From assembly GCA_002502245.1 (NCBI GenBank), contig DAPW01000018.1, forward strand, positions 44,474-108,473: a DNA stretch of 64,000 bases, given 5' to 3'. Of the stretch, positions 40,939-50,261 are shown in pieces. The stretch is from Methanoregula sp. UBA154. Its GTDB lineage: Archaea > Halobacteriota > Methanomicrobia > Methanomicrobiales > Methanospirillaceae. Numbering within the stretch: the first letter of the stretch is position 1; every line of letters begins with the position of its first letter. The notes beneath the pieces are model-generated. The model saw only the letters and a program-made list of their open reading frames with translations. It searched no databases and had not been told where the DNA came from. Position numbers and translations under genes: made by a program.

Positions 40939-42027
40939 TCACTCCGTATACAGCATCTGCACGAGTTTCTGGGCCGATTCCCGTGTCAGCCCCATATCGA
41001 ATATGGTAAAGCGTTCGGGACGGATAGTCTTTGCCATCAGGAGGGCCTCGACCGCAACCGCGTCATCGATCCCGACATCGGCGGGCGTGACCGGTGCACC
41101 TATCATCTTCAAGGATGAGCGGATGCCCCGCCAGTCGCCGCCATGGAGATACATCGAGATGATGGTCCCGATCCCGCAGCTCTCCCCGTGGAGGGCTTTA
41201 CCGGGCGCCAGCTTGTCCAGGGCATGGGAGAACTTGTGCTCCCCGCCGCTGGCCGGCCGGGAGGAGCCGGCGATGCTCATCGCAACCCCGCTCGATACCA
41301 GGGCCTTGACCACGAACCAGGCCGACTCCTCCTGGTGCGGCTTGATCAGGTGGGCATTTTTCACCAGGATCTCGGCGGTCATCTTCGAGAGGGTGATTGC
41401 GTACTCGCTCATGGGCTCGCCCTTTATGCGGTGGGCAAGCTCCCAGTCAAGGATCGCGGTGTAATTCGAGATGATATCAGCACACCCCGCCGCGAGAAGG
41501 CGGTGCGGGGCGGAGGCGATGATCCCGGTATCGGCAACGATCGCAACCGGGGGCTGGGCTTCGAGCGAGGAATGGCCGGTACCGAGCGAGACCGAGGCGC
41601 GGGCGGAGGCTATCCCGTCATGGGATGCCGCCGTGGGAACCGAGATGAACGGGAGGTCGAGGTTGTACGAGACGATCTTTGCCGTATCGATCACCCGCCC
41701 GCCCCCGACACCGATCAGGAAGTCCGCCCCTTCTGCTGCCTTCTCTGCCTTCTTGATGACCGGCGCGGTGATCTCCTCCGCGAGGAACGATTTCACCGTA
41801 TATTCGTCCGACAGGATCTTTTTCACCGTGTTGCCGGCCAGTTTCATGGTCCCATGGCCGGAGACGAGGAGCGCAGCAGGGCCGAGCTTGAGGTCTTCGC
41901 ATACCGCTGGCAGCTGACCGAGCACGTCATGACCGATAACGACATCGCGGGGGAGCTGCATCCACTTGGACTTGTCAAAGACCCGGGGTTTGAGTAATTT
42001 TATTGCATCTGCGCTCATTCTGATCAT
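40939..42027 (-). CDS. egsA: sn-Glycerol-1-phosphate dehydrogenase
   Basis: 362 residues. It makes sn-glycerol 1-phosphate from dihydroxyacetone phosphate with NAD(P)H, the step that sets the stereochemistry of archaeal lipids. The nucleotide motif GVGGGRVIDTAK (about 101-112), the zinc-binding region with ISVPTAASHDGIASARASV, and His residues in GGEHKFSHALD and LHGESCGIGTI are present. The start is either ATG 42027 or ATG 42018; neither has a strong ribosome site. The gene is divergent from the DUF63 gene two bases away, so both transcripts probably have very short leaders. Confidence 0.95.
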   Translation of the reverse strand: MIRMSADAIKLLKPRVFDKSKWMQLPRDVVIGHDVLGQLPAVCEDLKLGPAALLVSGHGTMKLAGNTVKKILSDEYTVKSFLAEEITAPVIKKAEKAAEGADFLIGVGGGRVIDTAKIVSYNLDLPFISVPTAASHDGIASARASVSLGTGHSSLEAQPPVAIVADTGIIASAPHRLLAAGCADIISNYTAILDWELAHRIKGEPMSEYAITLSKMTAEILVKNAHLIKPHQEESAWFVVKALVSSGVAMSIAGSSRPASGGEHKFSHALDKLAPGKALHGESCGIGTIISMYLHGGDWRGIRSSLKMIGAPVTPADVGIDDAVAVEALLMAKTIRPERFTIFDMGLTRESAQKLVQMLYTE

Positions 42028-42029
42028 GG

Positions 42030-42896
42030 ATGATTAGTGATTTCATATACAAATATTACATCGATCCCATCAAAACCGGCCAGGCCTATAATGTCGTCGA
42101 CACACTGACCTATGCCATCATCCTCGTTATCGGCGTCTATCTGATCTACCGCTGGATGTCCAGCTCAACCTATATGGCCGATGTCGGTTTCAAATTCGAC
42201 GAGAGATTTATCCTTGCCACGGTCCCGTACGTCATCCTTGGCGGGGTACTCCGTGTTATCGAAGATACGGGGATGATAACCAGTGACTGGAGATTTTTAC
42301 TCATCACCCCGCTCATCTACTTCGTGCTCTTCTTTTTCACCATCAGCATGATCTACCTGGCGCGGTTCCTGACCCTCCGCGGGATAACAACCAGCTTCAT
42401 CACGGTCTATGCCCTGGCCGGCACCATTGCCCTGGTCATCTCGTCCCTCATCCTGCTGGCATGGAGCATGACGCAGAACGGTGTCGACCTGTTCGTCCTA
42501 GCAATTATTCCCCTCATGGCGGTTACTGCCACCGCGATCGTCTGGGCTGTGATGCGGTACGCGCTCGGGTGGACGTACGCAAGCGACCCGCTCTACCTCA
42601 CCCTCCTCTTCGGCCAGCTGCTGGATGCGAGCGCGACCAGCTATGGCATCGACTTCCATCCCCATGTCCAGTATGTTGAGCAGCACGTGGTCGGTTCCGC
42701 CCTCATCGATCTGACCGGCACCGCCTTTGTCATGTTCCCCTTAAAACTCCTTGTGCTGTTCCCGGCAGTCTATGTGATGCAGATGTACCGGAAGGAGGCG
42801 AACCCCGCCTTCTGGCACCTCGTGCTGCTCGCGATGATCGTTGTGGGATTTGCTCCGGGCGTGCGGGACATGGTCCGGATGGTCCTCTATGTCTGA
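42030..42896 (+). CDS. DUF63 family membrane protein
   Basis: 288 residues with about eight membrane helices. The family N-terminus DPIKTGQAYNVVDTLTYA (about 12-29) and GQLLDASATSYGIDFHPHVQYVEQH (about 190-214) are conserved. The function is unknown. It overlaps the next gene by eight bases, so the two are translationally coupled. Confidence 0.9.
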   Translation: MISDFIYKYYIDPIKTGQAYNVVDTLTYAIILVIGVYLIYRWMSSSTYMADVGFKFDERFILATVPYVILGGVLRVIEDTGMITSDWRFLLITPLIYFVLFFFTISMIYLARFLTLRGITTSFITVYALAGTIALVISSLILLAWSMTQNGVDLFVLAIIPLMAVTATAIVWAVMRYALGWTYASDPLYLTLLFGQLLDASATSYGIDFHPHVQYVEQHVVGSALIDLTGTAFVMFPLKLLVLFPAVYVMQMYRKEANPAFWHLVLLAMIVVGFAPGVRDMVRMVLYV

Positions 42897-43455
42897 TTCC
42901 CCACTCGCCAATGCCATCATTGTCACGTTCCTCCTCTTTTTTACCACGATCATGGTCGGCTGGGTCGGGTCTGCACAGAACCCTTCCCTGGGGCAGGAAC
43001 TCATGAATCAGTTCGAAAATGAGGTTGCCGGCCAGATAGACGGTGAGAACCCGTATGATATGTGTCTCAAGCTCTTCGCCAACAACCTCCAGGCATGCGT
43101 CCTGCTCTTTTTAGGCGGCGCCTCGTTCGGGATCCTTACGATCTTCGTCATGAGCCTGAACGGGATCGTGATCGGTGCGATCCTGCAGCTCGTGAGTAAG
43201 GACCACACGGCCCTTTTCGTTGCCGCTGCACTTGTCCCGCACGGCATCTTTGAGATCCCGGCCTTCATCCTCTCCGGGGCGCTTGGGATCCTCCTCGCCC
43301 AGTCGCTGATCGCGGAGTGGTATGGCCGGGAGGACACTGCCGCGGGTGCCGGAAGGTTCGGGCGGTTGTTCATCCTGTACGTCCTGCCGCTGGTCGCCAC
43401 TGCCGCGTGTGTCGAGGCTTTTATTACGCCGGTTGTCATACAGTTAGTAGCTTAA
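42889..43455 (+). CDS. Stage II sporulation protein M-like (DUF95/SpoIIM) membrane protein
   Basis: 188 residues from the ATG at 42889. Four or five membrane helices are present, with the family blocks [20 protein letters not shown] (about 62-81) and [19 protein letters not shown] (about 110-128). SpoIIM-like proteins in archaea are of unknown function; a role in membrane remodelling has been suggested from the bacterial name only. It is sandwiched between DUF63 and proS in one operon. Confidence 0.9.
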   Translation: MSDSPLANAIIVTFLLFFTTIMVGWVGSAQNPSLGQELMNQFENEVAGQIDGENPYDMCLKLFANNLQACVLLFLGGASFGILTIFVMSLNGIVIGAILQLVSKDHTALFVAAALVPHGIFEIPAFILSGALGILLAQSLIAEWYGREDTAAGAGRFGRLFILYVLPLVATAACVEAFITPVVIQLVA

Positions 43456-43466
43456 GAGGACACCCC

Positions 43467-44903
43467 ATGGACGACGACGCAGGCGCCCTGCCGCCCAAGC
43501 AGGATTTTTCAGGATGGTTCAACGATATTCTCTGGCGGGCCGAGATCATGGATGTCCGCTACCCGGTCAAGGGGCTCTATGTCTGGTTTCCGTACGGGTT
43601 TGCGATCCGCAAATTCGTCTATAACCGCCTCCGCGACCTCCTTGACCGCGACCATCAGGAGACACTCTTTCCCCTCCTGATCCCCGAGCAGGAGTTCATG
43701 AAGGAGGCCGAGCACATCAAGGGCTTCGAGGACGAGGTGTACTGGGTGACCCACGGGGGCACGACCCCCCTTGACGTGAAACTCGCCCTCCGTCCCACGA
43801 GCGAGACCGCCATCTACCCGATGTATGCCCTCTGGCTCCGCTCCCATGCCGACCTGCCGATGAAGTACTACCAGATCGTCAACACGTTCCGGTACGAGAC
43901 CAAGCAGACCCGGCCCCTGATCCGGCTCCGCGAGATCACCTCGTTCATGGAGTCCCACACCGTTCACGCCACGTGGGACGAGGCGGAGGCGCAGTGTGAA
44001 TACGAGCTGGCCCTGACAAAAGAGTTCTACGACGGGCTCTGCATCCCGATCACCATCTCGAAGCGGCCTGACTGGGACAAGTTCCCCGGCGCTGACTATA
44101 CCATCGCGGTGGACGCGATCATGCCGGGCGGCAGGACCCTCCAGTGCGGCACGGTCCACCACCTCGGCACGCACTTCTCGAAGACGTTCGCCATCAAGTA
44201 TGAGGACAAGAACGGGGAGCAGCAGCTGGCAAACCAGACCTGCTATGGGATCTCGGAGCGGTGCATTGCGGCCCTGATCAGCATGCATGGCGACGATAAA
44301 GGCCTGATCCTCCCGCCAGCGGTTGCACCGGTCCAGGTGGTCATCGTCCCGATCACGATTGGGAAACGACACGAGGATGTGCTCGCGGCTGCACAGAAAC
44401 TCGAAACGGATCTCAGGGCTGCCGGGTTCCGGGTGAAGATGGATACCCGTGACATGAGGCCCGGGGCAAAGTACTACTGGTGGGAGCTCCGGGGCGTGCC
44501 GCTCCGGCTCGAGCTGGGCCCGAGAGATCTCGATGGCGGGAAGGTCATGGCCGTGAAACGGACGGGCGGGAAGAGTCCGATCGAGCTTGCAACGGTTTGC
44601 GACGGCGTGACGGGGGTGCTTGCCGGGATCACGGAAACGATCCGTGCAAAGGCCGAAGCGCACACGAAGTCGCACCTCTGCTCCGTGGAAACAATGGACG
44701 CCCTCAATGCAGCACTCAACGACGGAAAGGTCGCGGTCGTCCACTGGTGCCGGGAGCGGGGATGCGGGGACGCAATTGAGGAGCAGGCGAACTCCTCCAT
44801 CCTCGGTACCGATGTCCGTTCCCCCTATGTTCCCTGCACGGACGGGTGTTGTATTGTCTGCGGCAAGCCGGGAAAGGCCACGCTGGTCGGGCGGACATAC
44901 TGA
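43467..44903 (+). CDS. proS: Prolyl-tRNA synthetase (archaeal/eukaryotic type)
   Basis: 478 residues from the ATG at 43467, seven bases after GAGG. Class II motifs are visible: [15 protein letters not shown] (motif 2 region, about 112-126), [17 protein letters not shown] (about 144-160) and [11 protein letters not shown] (motif 3, about 265-275). An anticodon-binding domain (about 290-385) is followed by the C-terminal zinc domain with four Cys ([20 protein letters not shown]), the mark of the archaeal type. It charges tRNA-Pro; such a tRNA lies at 15665. Confidence 0.97.
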   Translation: MDDDAGALPPKQDFSGWFNDILWRAEIMDVRYPVKGLYVWFPYGFAIRKFVYNRLRDLLDRDHQETLFPLLIPEQEFMKEAEHIKGFEDEVYWVTHGGTTPLDVKLALRPTSETAIYPMYALWLRSHADLPMKYYQIVNTFRYETKQTRPLIRLREITSFMESHTVHATWDEAEAQCEYELALTKEFYDGLCIPITISKRPDWDKFPGADYTIAVDAIMPGGRTLQCGTVHHLGTHFSKTFAIKYEDKNGEQQLANQTCYGISERCIAALISMHGDDKGLILPPAVAPVQVVIVPITIGKRHEDVLAAAQKLETDLRAAGFRVKMDTRDMRPGAKYYWWELRGVPLRLELGPRDLDGGKVMAVKRTGGKSPIELATVCDGVTGVLAGITETIRAKAEAHTKSHLCSVETMDALNAALNDGKVAVVHWCRERGCGDAIEEQANSSILGTDVRSPYVPCTDGCCIVCGKPGKATLVGRTY

Positions 44904-44989
44904 TACAGCGATGCGATTTTTGCATCCCACTTTTTCTCCAGCTTCTCCTTAAAAACCGGCTTTCGTATCGACCCTTTCGGATTACCTGG

Positions 44990-44997
44990 TTTTTTTA
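44990..44997 (+). terminator. T8 terminator after proS
   Basis: Eight T's follow CCTGG about 90 bp after the stop. A second T-run (45035-45040) follows at a GGCC-containing stem. Together they probably end the DUF63-proS transcript. Confidence 0.45.
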
Positions 44998-45142
44998 AAG
45001 TTCCTCCGGATCCGGTAACCGCTGAAGCCGGCCTTTTTTGATCAGGCCTTGTCTTTTAACCGGGCGGACTCAGGAAAGAAACCCCGGTCATTTTTATTAA
45101 CACCGGCGAGAGATATTTACGTGATTTTATGAGGCGGCGGCT

Positions 45143-46330
45143 GTGAGAGACGATTCTGATGAGTTTAATGAACCATACCTGCCGGCACGGTACAAGGAGA
45201 CGGTCCGGAAAAAGAAACAACGCCGTCTTTTGAAAAAGCTCGGGATGATCGCTGTCGGGGTCATTGCTCTCGTTGCGGTGTACATCCTCCTCATCGGGCT
45301 CCTCCCAGGGCCCCCTCATCCGGCACCGGTGCCCCCGCCAGTGACGACACCCCGGCCGACCACGGCTGCCGCCACACCGGTTGCCACCCTCAAACCGGTT
45401 GCCATACCGGTCACGACAACCGTTCCCACCACCCGCATGCTGGCAACGCTGAGCGCAGATACCGTGACCGCCACGGACACCCCGCAACCGGTCCTGACCG
45501 CCCGTGCCGGCACTTTTATCACACCGGAAAATAATGCCAGCCCGAAGATCACGGAGAACCAGGCAAGGAGCATCGCCCTTGCGGCATTCCCCAACCTTCC
45601 TGCCGGGGAGATGCTGGTTGAGTTGTCCGCCAGCCCCGACTTCGGGCCGGCCTGGAAGTACACACTCCGTGCCGGCACTACGATTGAAGCTTCCGGCTTC
45701 CTGGATGCTGATACCGGCAGGATCCTCACCTTCAGCCGTACAATCCACCCCGGGGCACGGCCCGTAAACCCGGTCCTGACCCTGGGCAATGCCCGACAGA
45801 TCGCCGATGGTGCAATCAACAGCCGGAACGGCGGCATTCCCCCGATAAACATGAGCGACTCCCGCTACGTCCCGCTGGTCACGCCGGGCGGGAATGTTGC
45901 GGGGAGTTATCGTTTCATCTATACCCGTATTGTGCAGGACTATCCCTGTGATGCGGACGGATTTGTCGTGTCGGTCGATGCGGTCAGCGGTGCGATAACG
46001 GAGTATGTCCATCACTGGCAGACCCCGGATAACGCCTTCATGCTGGCAGAGACCCCTCTGGTGCCCCGCTTCGATGTTACCTATACGATCCAGGCGGAGG
46101 CAAAGGCCATCTACCCGTCCTCCATCTCGGGGCTCCGCATCATCTCCGCCGAGATACGCTGGAAAGACCGCCATGACCCGGCAACCATCCCGCGCCCGTC
46201 CACCATCCCGCTGGCATGGAAAGTGGTGTTCGATGACGAGATCATCCGGGCAAAAGCGGATCCGATCCCGTCCGTAGGATGGGTAGACGCCCAGACCGGT
46301 GAACTGATGGAGCTCACATACCGGCACTGA
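45143..46330 (+). CDS. Membrane-anchored surface protein with PepSY-like domains
   Basis: 395 residues starting at GTG 45143, eight bases after GAGG. A basic cytoplasmic segment precedes a single membrane helix (about 34-54), then a Pro/Thr-rich linker (about 58-110) and two alpha-beta regions, each with a helix-strand pattern like PepSY/YcdB domains: ENQARSIALAAFPNLP (about 138-153) and the region around NARQIADGAINSR (about 215-227). It is presumably a type II-oriented extracellular protein. No catalytic residues are evident and its function is unknown. Confidence 0.8.
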   Translation: MRDDSDEFNEPYLPARYKETVRKKKQRRLLKKLGMIAVGVIALVAVYILLIGLLPGPPHPAPVPPPVTTPRPTTAAATPVATLKPVAIPVTTTVPTTRMLATLSADTVTATDTPQPVLTARAGTFITPENNASPKITENQARSIALAAFPNLPAGEMLVELSASPDFGPAWKYTLRAGTTIEASGFLDADTGRILTFSRTIHPGARPVNPVLTLGNARQIADGAINSRNGGIPPINMSDSRYVPLVTPGGNVAGSYRFIYTRIVQDYPCDADGFVVSVDAVSGAITEYVHHWQTPDNAFMLAETPLVPRFDVTYTIQAEAKAIYPSSISGLRIISAEIRWKDRHDPATIPRPSTIPLAWKVVFDDEIIRAKADPIPSVGWVDAQTGELMELTYRH

Positions 46331-46341
46331 TACGGTTCGTC

Positions 46342-46362
46342 TTTTTTTTTTACTATTTTTTT
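46342..46362 (+). terminator. Long T-tract after the PepSY-like gene
   Basis: Two T-runs (T10 and T7) separated by ACTA lie within 32 bp of the stop codon. Confidence 0.5.
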
Positions 46363-47287
46363 AGGGGAGAAAAACCTGGTTTTTCAAGGGCTCTGATTTC
46401 CTCCTCCTGCATCTGTTTGTCTCCCGCTGGAGGACGGGGCGCATGAGGATGACCCGGGTCAGGGTGCAGCTCATGCGGTGTCAATGGCAATCGGGGGGGT
46501 GCCACAGCGGCGGGGGCGAAGCCTCCAGGAGCGTCAGAATTGTTCGAAGGATTTCCCATGAAAATCGAATTCTTTCAGACAGAATAATGGGGGTTGAGAT
46601 TTTTATACCCCCGATTATGATAGGTGCCGGAGATCCCGACGGGGCGCCCCGCGGCGGATCAATGACTGATATTTCTAAAAACACCCCCCGCCGTGCCCCG
46701 GTGGGGCTCTGAGGCGGGGAGCCATCCTAAAAATTATTTGCACTGTAGAAATGCACATGAACGGGAGTTCACACTCAAACCATGAAAATCGGCAAAAGAA
46801 TGTGGAGATTACGAGGGTTCCCCCCCTCAGGGCCTCTCCGAGGCACGGCGGGGCAAGACGGTTCAATCTCCCAGATTTCTTTAACCGTCCGGAACCCCGC
46901 CGCGGGGCGCCCTTTTTGGGCGGCGGGCGTTCATCGCAACAGGGAATATCGGGATCAATCCCCATAATCGATCCCTAAAAGGAAGCGATTTTCATGGGAA
47001 ATCCTTGGAAATCAACCATGACGCTCTCGGGGGCTCCGCCCCCGCCGCTTGGCATCCCCCGTATGCTATTATGCCGTATTACCTGTATACAATCGTAGAG
47101 AAATTTTCTGTACAGATATTTCCGAGGCATCGCATGCGCCCCCGCCCCCAACGGGGGCTGGGATGGCGCAAGGGGGGCGATAAATTTCTAAAAAACAGGT
47201 TTTCTACAGAGCAAAATTATTGTCTCTTTTCCGATTTTCATTGTTCCGGTGTGGACTGAGCCGGTTTATGCCTGTTTCTCCGGAGCA
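46360..47287 (-). mobile_element. Older MITE-like copy, interrupted by a second element
   Basis: Read on the minus strand, this copy begins TGCTCCGGAGAA (47276-47287) and runs through TCAGTCCACACCGGAAC to ATAATTT at 47214. It resumes at 46738 with the continuation of R1 (TTAGGATGGCTCCCCGCC) and R2 down to about 46360. The piece missing from the middle is exactly the younger element at 46739-47213. The far end is degraded. Confidence 0.75.
46739..47213 (+). mobile_element. MITE-like element, long form (475 bp), with 8-bp target duplication
   Basis: Termini TGCACTGTAGAA (46739-46750) and TTCTACAGAGCA (47202-47213) are inverted repeats with one mismatch. Exact direct repeats AAATTATT flank it (46731-46738 and 47214-47221). 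The left half is R1 and the right half R2, including GGGGGCTCCGCCCCCGCCGC and CGCCCCCAACGGGGGCTGGG. There is no coding capacity. It inserted into an older reverse-oriented copy of the same family. Confidence 0.88.
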
Positions 47288-47295
47288 GAAAAAAT

Positions 47296-47538
47296 GCCCA
47301 TACGGAATGGAGAGCGGAAAAATGCACCTGCCAATGATCGAAAAACGCCGACGCTCCAGGGGCTTCGCCCCGCCGCTTTTGAAGCCCCGGTTGCGATAGT
47401 GCTGTAGTACCGAAACCGCGATTTTTGGCAATACAGAGGAATCGCATGCGCCCCCGCTCCCAATGGGGGCGGGGCTGGCGCAAGGGGGTACAACGGTTAG
47501 AGCCAGAAGTTAAGGGCTACGTTGATACTGTAACCCTA
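47296..47538 (+). repeat. Intergenic repeat, type G, lacking its left end
   Basis: Parallels 18596-18890 from CGGAAAAATGCACCTGCC through GGGGCTTCGCCCCGCCGC, TTGCGATAGTGCTGTAGTAC and GGTTAGAGCCAGAAGT to GATACTGTAACCC. Its left end is missing at the boundary with the interrupted element. Confidence 0.65.
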
Positions 47539-47556
47539 CTAAAAAAATGAACGGTT

Positions 47557-48012
47557 TCAGCACCGGCCGCACACGTATTCCGTGTTGAGTGCGGTCCGGC
47601 GCATATCACCGGAGATCTGCTTTTTTCCGCCGGTGAAAAACCATGTCCCGCATTTCATACAGCGCTTGGGGCGGATGCGGTCGTGCCACAGCATCGGGAT
47701 CTCGAGGGTGAACGCGGTCTTCATCCACTCCTCGGGCGGCTTCTCCGCGTTCTGCTCGTACGCTGCCACGAACTCCATGATCTGGTGCGGCGGAACCCCG
47801 AGGTCAACAAATTTCTTGAACACGAAATAATTGAAGATCAGCCACGAGAGATCCGAGCGGTCGAGGATGCCTTCGTACTCCCCGAATGTCTCGTCAAACT
47901 CCTCGAGCGAGCAGCCGCAGAGCGGACATTTGCCCCCGACAAGCTCGTCAAGGAAAACCTCTTCCTGGCACCCCGGACAGGTCGTGTGCGGGGATTGCAT
48001 GCGTGATGTCAT
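47557..48012 (-). CDS. Zinc-ribbon protein of unknown function
   Basis: 151 residues from the ATG at 48012, five bases after AGGAG. An N-terminal zinc ribbon (TTCPGCQEE and GKCPLCGCS) and a C-terminal one (KRCMKCGTW and VCGRC) flank a helical, acidic middle segment rich in aromatic residues. I do not recognise the family. It follows the two-gene mrp unit after a 150-bp gap on the same strand. Confidence 0.8.
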   Translation of the reverse strand: MTSRMQSPHTTCPGCQEEVFLDELVGGKCPLCGCSLEEFDETFGEYEGILDRSDLSWLIFNYFVFKKFVDLGVPPHQIMEFVAAYEQNAEKPPEEWMKTAFTLEIPMLWHDRIRPKRCMKCGTWFFTGGKKQISGDMRRTALNTEYVCGRC

Positions 48013-48163
48013 ATTCTCTCCTGAAAGGTAGCTCGCTATCGGTATGTGCGGTGCCGGCACAAAAATAACCCGGCTGCCCGGCTTGTGCCTAATATTAGCC
48101 GGGTCTGCTCATATAGGTATCACCAGTGCACCGGGATCTGTCAAGACATCGGGTGATGGGGTA

Positions 48164-48472
48164 TCATTCGGCGGTCGGTTCCGCCGGTTCCATAACAACC
48201 GATCCGAAGATCACTTTCTCAAGTACCTGTGCCACGTACTTGATATGCATTGCCTTCTCAAGGTCCTCATTCCGGTGGATATCCGCCCAGAGCTGGAGGC
48301 GCATTAAGGAGAACCGGAAGCGGTCGAGGGTTTCGTCGTCAAGTTTCATGGCCTCGCGGTAGATCGGTTCCAGCAGATCGGGGAAGGCCAGCGGGTTCTC
48401 AAGCGCAACAATGACCTCCTTGTATACGGGGAGGGGCTTCTCAATGCCGGAGAGAATCCGCGAATAGTCCAT
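48164..48472 (-). CDS. Hypothetical helical protein downstream of mrp
   Basis: 102 residues, ATG at 48472, four bases after the mrp stop, so it is surely co-transcribed. It is helical and acidic with no Cys or known motif. The tight linkage suggests a role connected to Fe-S cluster transfer, but nothing in the sequence proves this. Confidence 0.8.
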   Translation of the reverse strand: MDYSRILSGIEKPLPVYKEVIVALENPLAFPDLLEPIYREAMKLDDETLDRFRFSLMRLQLWADIHRNEDLEKAMHIKYVAQVLEKVIFGSVVMEPAEPTAE

Positions 48473-48476
48473 TTTT

Positions 48477-49370
48477 TTATCCCTCGGTGACTCTGATCAG
48501 TTCTTCCATGACCGCGTCCACGCTCTTCCAGGTCAGGCTGTCACCGCGGCGGATGATGAACGGGCGGCCCTCGTCACCGGCCTTGCGCATCTCAATGTCA
48601 AGGGGGATTGATCCGAGGAAGGGGACCCTGAGCTCGTCAGCGAGCTTTTTGCCGCCGCCCTTCCCGAAGAGGTCGATCTCCTCACCGCAGTGCGGGCAGA
48701 TCATGCCGCTCATATTCTCGATGACACCGATGACCGGCAGGCCGAGCTTCTCCGTAAACTTTGCGGATTTCATTGCATCGAGCGTTGCAACGTCCTGCGG
48801 GGTGGTGACGATGACCGCACCGCGGACATTGGGGGCAAGCTGTGCAATCGTGAGCGCCTCGTCACCGGTACCCGGGGGGAGGTCCACGACAAGGTAATCG
48901 AGCGGCCCCCAGTTCACTTCGCCAAGGAACTGCTGGATGGCCGCCATCTTCATCGGCCCGCGCCAGATGATCGGCGTGCTCGTGTCGGGGAGCAGGAACG
49001 CCATCGAGATGACCGAGAGGTTGCCGGTGATCCGGACGGGCTCTATCCGCTCGCCCATCACATGGAGCTTGTGGTCCTCGATCCCCAGCATCTTGGGTAC
49101 GTTGGGGCCGTGCATGTCAAGGTCAAGGAGCCCGACCTTCTTCCCGTGCGATGACAGGGCATAGGCAAGGTTGACGGAAACCGTTGATTTCCCGACCCCG
49201 CCTTTGCCGGAGAGGACCATGATGACGTGCTTTACATCGATATCTGCCTTTGGCGGCAGGCCAGCCTGCCCCTTCTTTGCCGATGAGCAGGTGGATGCAG
49301 TCGCACAGCTGGAGCACTCCTGCTCGCACTCATCTCCTTCCTGTTGCTTCTTTGTGTCGTTCTTTGCCAT
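48477..49370 (-). CDS. Mrp/NBP35-type Fe-S cluster carrier P-loop ATPase
   Basis: 297 residues from the ATG at 49370, which follows GAGGT; upstream sequence in the same frame is not conserved. The deviant Walker A motif SGKGGVGKST lies at about 54-63, the switch region LDLDMHGPNVPKMLG at about 81-95, and the Fe-S bridging CxxC in GMICPHCGEE at about 225-234. An N-terminal Cys cluster (CEQECSSCATASTC) has the CxxCxxxxxC spacing of NBP35 proteins. It assembles and transfers 4Fe-4S clusters to client proteins. Confidence 0.94.
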   Translation of the reverse strand: MAKNDTKKQQEGDECEQECSSCATASTCSSAKKGQAGLPPKADIDVKHVIMVLSGKGGVGKSTVSVNLAYALSSHGKKVGLLDLDMHGPNVPKMLGIEDHKLHVMGERIEPVRITGNLSVISMAFLLPDTSTPIIWRGPMKMAAIQQFLGEVNWGPLDYLVVDLPPGTGDEALTIAQLAPNVRGAVIVTTPQDVATLDAMKSAKFTEKLGLPVIGVIENMSGMICPHCGEEIDLFGKGGGKKLADELRVPFLGSIPLDIEMRKAGDEGRPFIIRRGDSLTWKSVDAVMEELIRVTEG

Positions 49371-49747
49371 GGGATACCTCAGGATGAAAATCCGGTTTGA
49401 ACTCTCATATGTTATGCCTGCAATAGAATAAAGATGCAGGGATCGGCACACGTGCAGGGATACCTTCCGGCAGCGTGGGCGCGGGAGCCGGTGGATTGTA
49501 CAATCTTCCCGATGACCGGCATCCCGGGATAATTCCCCGGCAATTCTGTACCACTTACGGCGCGACCGCCAGTTGCGGCTTTTCAGCCGGTGCTGGCATC
49601 CGGTTGTCGTTCCGGAGGGTGGTATATGGTATGCATCCCCGCAGGATCCTTCACCGCATCCATGGCGGGCGGCGCAGATCGGCATAGACAAAAAACAAAA
49701 AGGGAATATCCATTCTTTTATTATCCTTCCGTTCCATGGAGGTACCC

Positions 49748-50206
49748 ATGAAACCGCTCATCGTCTCGCTGGATTTTCTGGAATTTCCGCCGACACACAC
49801 CTGCGATGGGGAAAATATCTCGCCGGCCATCCGGTTACAGGGACTGTCCGCCGTATCGGTTGCCGTTATGGTCTTTAACCCGTTCGAGAAGTCCTGCTGT
49901 TCGTTCACGCCATGGATCTGCTGGAACCTCCCGCCGGTGCCGGTCATCCCGGCAGGCATCCCCCGCGAGGGCATCACGACCATGCCCGTTCCGTCCGTGC
50001 AGGGAAAGACCGATTATGGGACGATCGGCTATACCGGACCCTGTCCCCCGCCGGGCAGCATGATCCGCTACCAGTTCAAGATATACGGGCTCGATACCCT
50101 GCTCGATCTTTCGGCAGGATCGGACAAACGCGCCCTTGTCGAGGCCATGAAAGGGCACGTGCTCCAGTTCGGCGAGACCGTTGCCCTCTGTTCGCGGCAG
50201 GGATAA
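49748..50206 (+). CDS. PEBP family (YbhB/YbcL, Raf kinase inhibitor-like) protein
   Basis: 152 residues from the ATG at 49748, five bases after GGAGG. The family core is present: CDGENISPAI (about 19-28), a region matching the usual DPDAP loop but altered to NPFEKSC, GYTGPCPPPG (about 97-106) and YQFKIYGLD (about 112-120). The biochemical role of archaeal members is unknown. It overlaps or closely precedes the HD gene. The 49371-49747 gap upstream contains only promoter-like sequence. Confidence 0.9.
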   Translation: MKPLIVSLDFLEFPPTHTCDGENISPAIRLQGLSAVSVAVMVFNPFEKSCCSFTPWICWNLPPVPVIPAGIPREGITTMPVPSVQGKTDYGTIGYTGPCPPPGSMIRYQFKIYGLDTLLDLSAGSDKRALVEAMKGHVLQFGETVALCSRQG

Positions 50207-50261
50207 CGTTCTCTTGGCCGTACGGCAGGATTATAGGATCAGAGAGGAGATCTCCTGTTGC

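Noticed and set aside
43509..44930. A 473-codon minus-strand open frame opposite proS
   Set aside because: proS on the plus strand is complete and recognised; the opposite frame has no known motif.
45056..46327. A 423-codon minus-strand open frame opposite the PepSY-like gene
   Set aside because: The plus-strand protein has a membrane helix, linker and domain structure and a ribosome site; the opposite frame has none.
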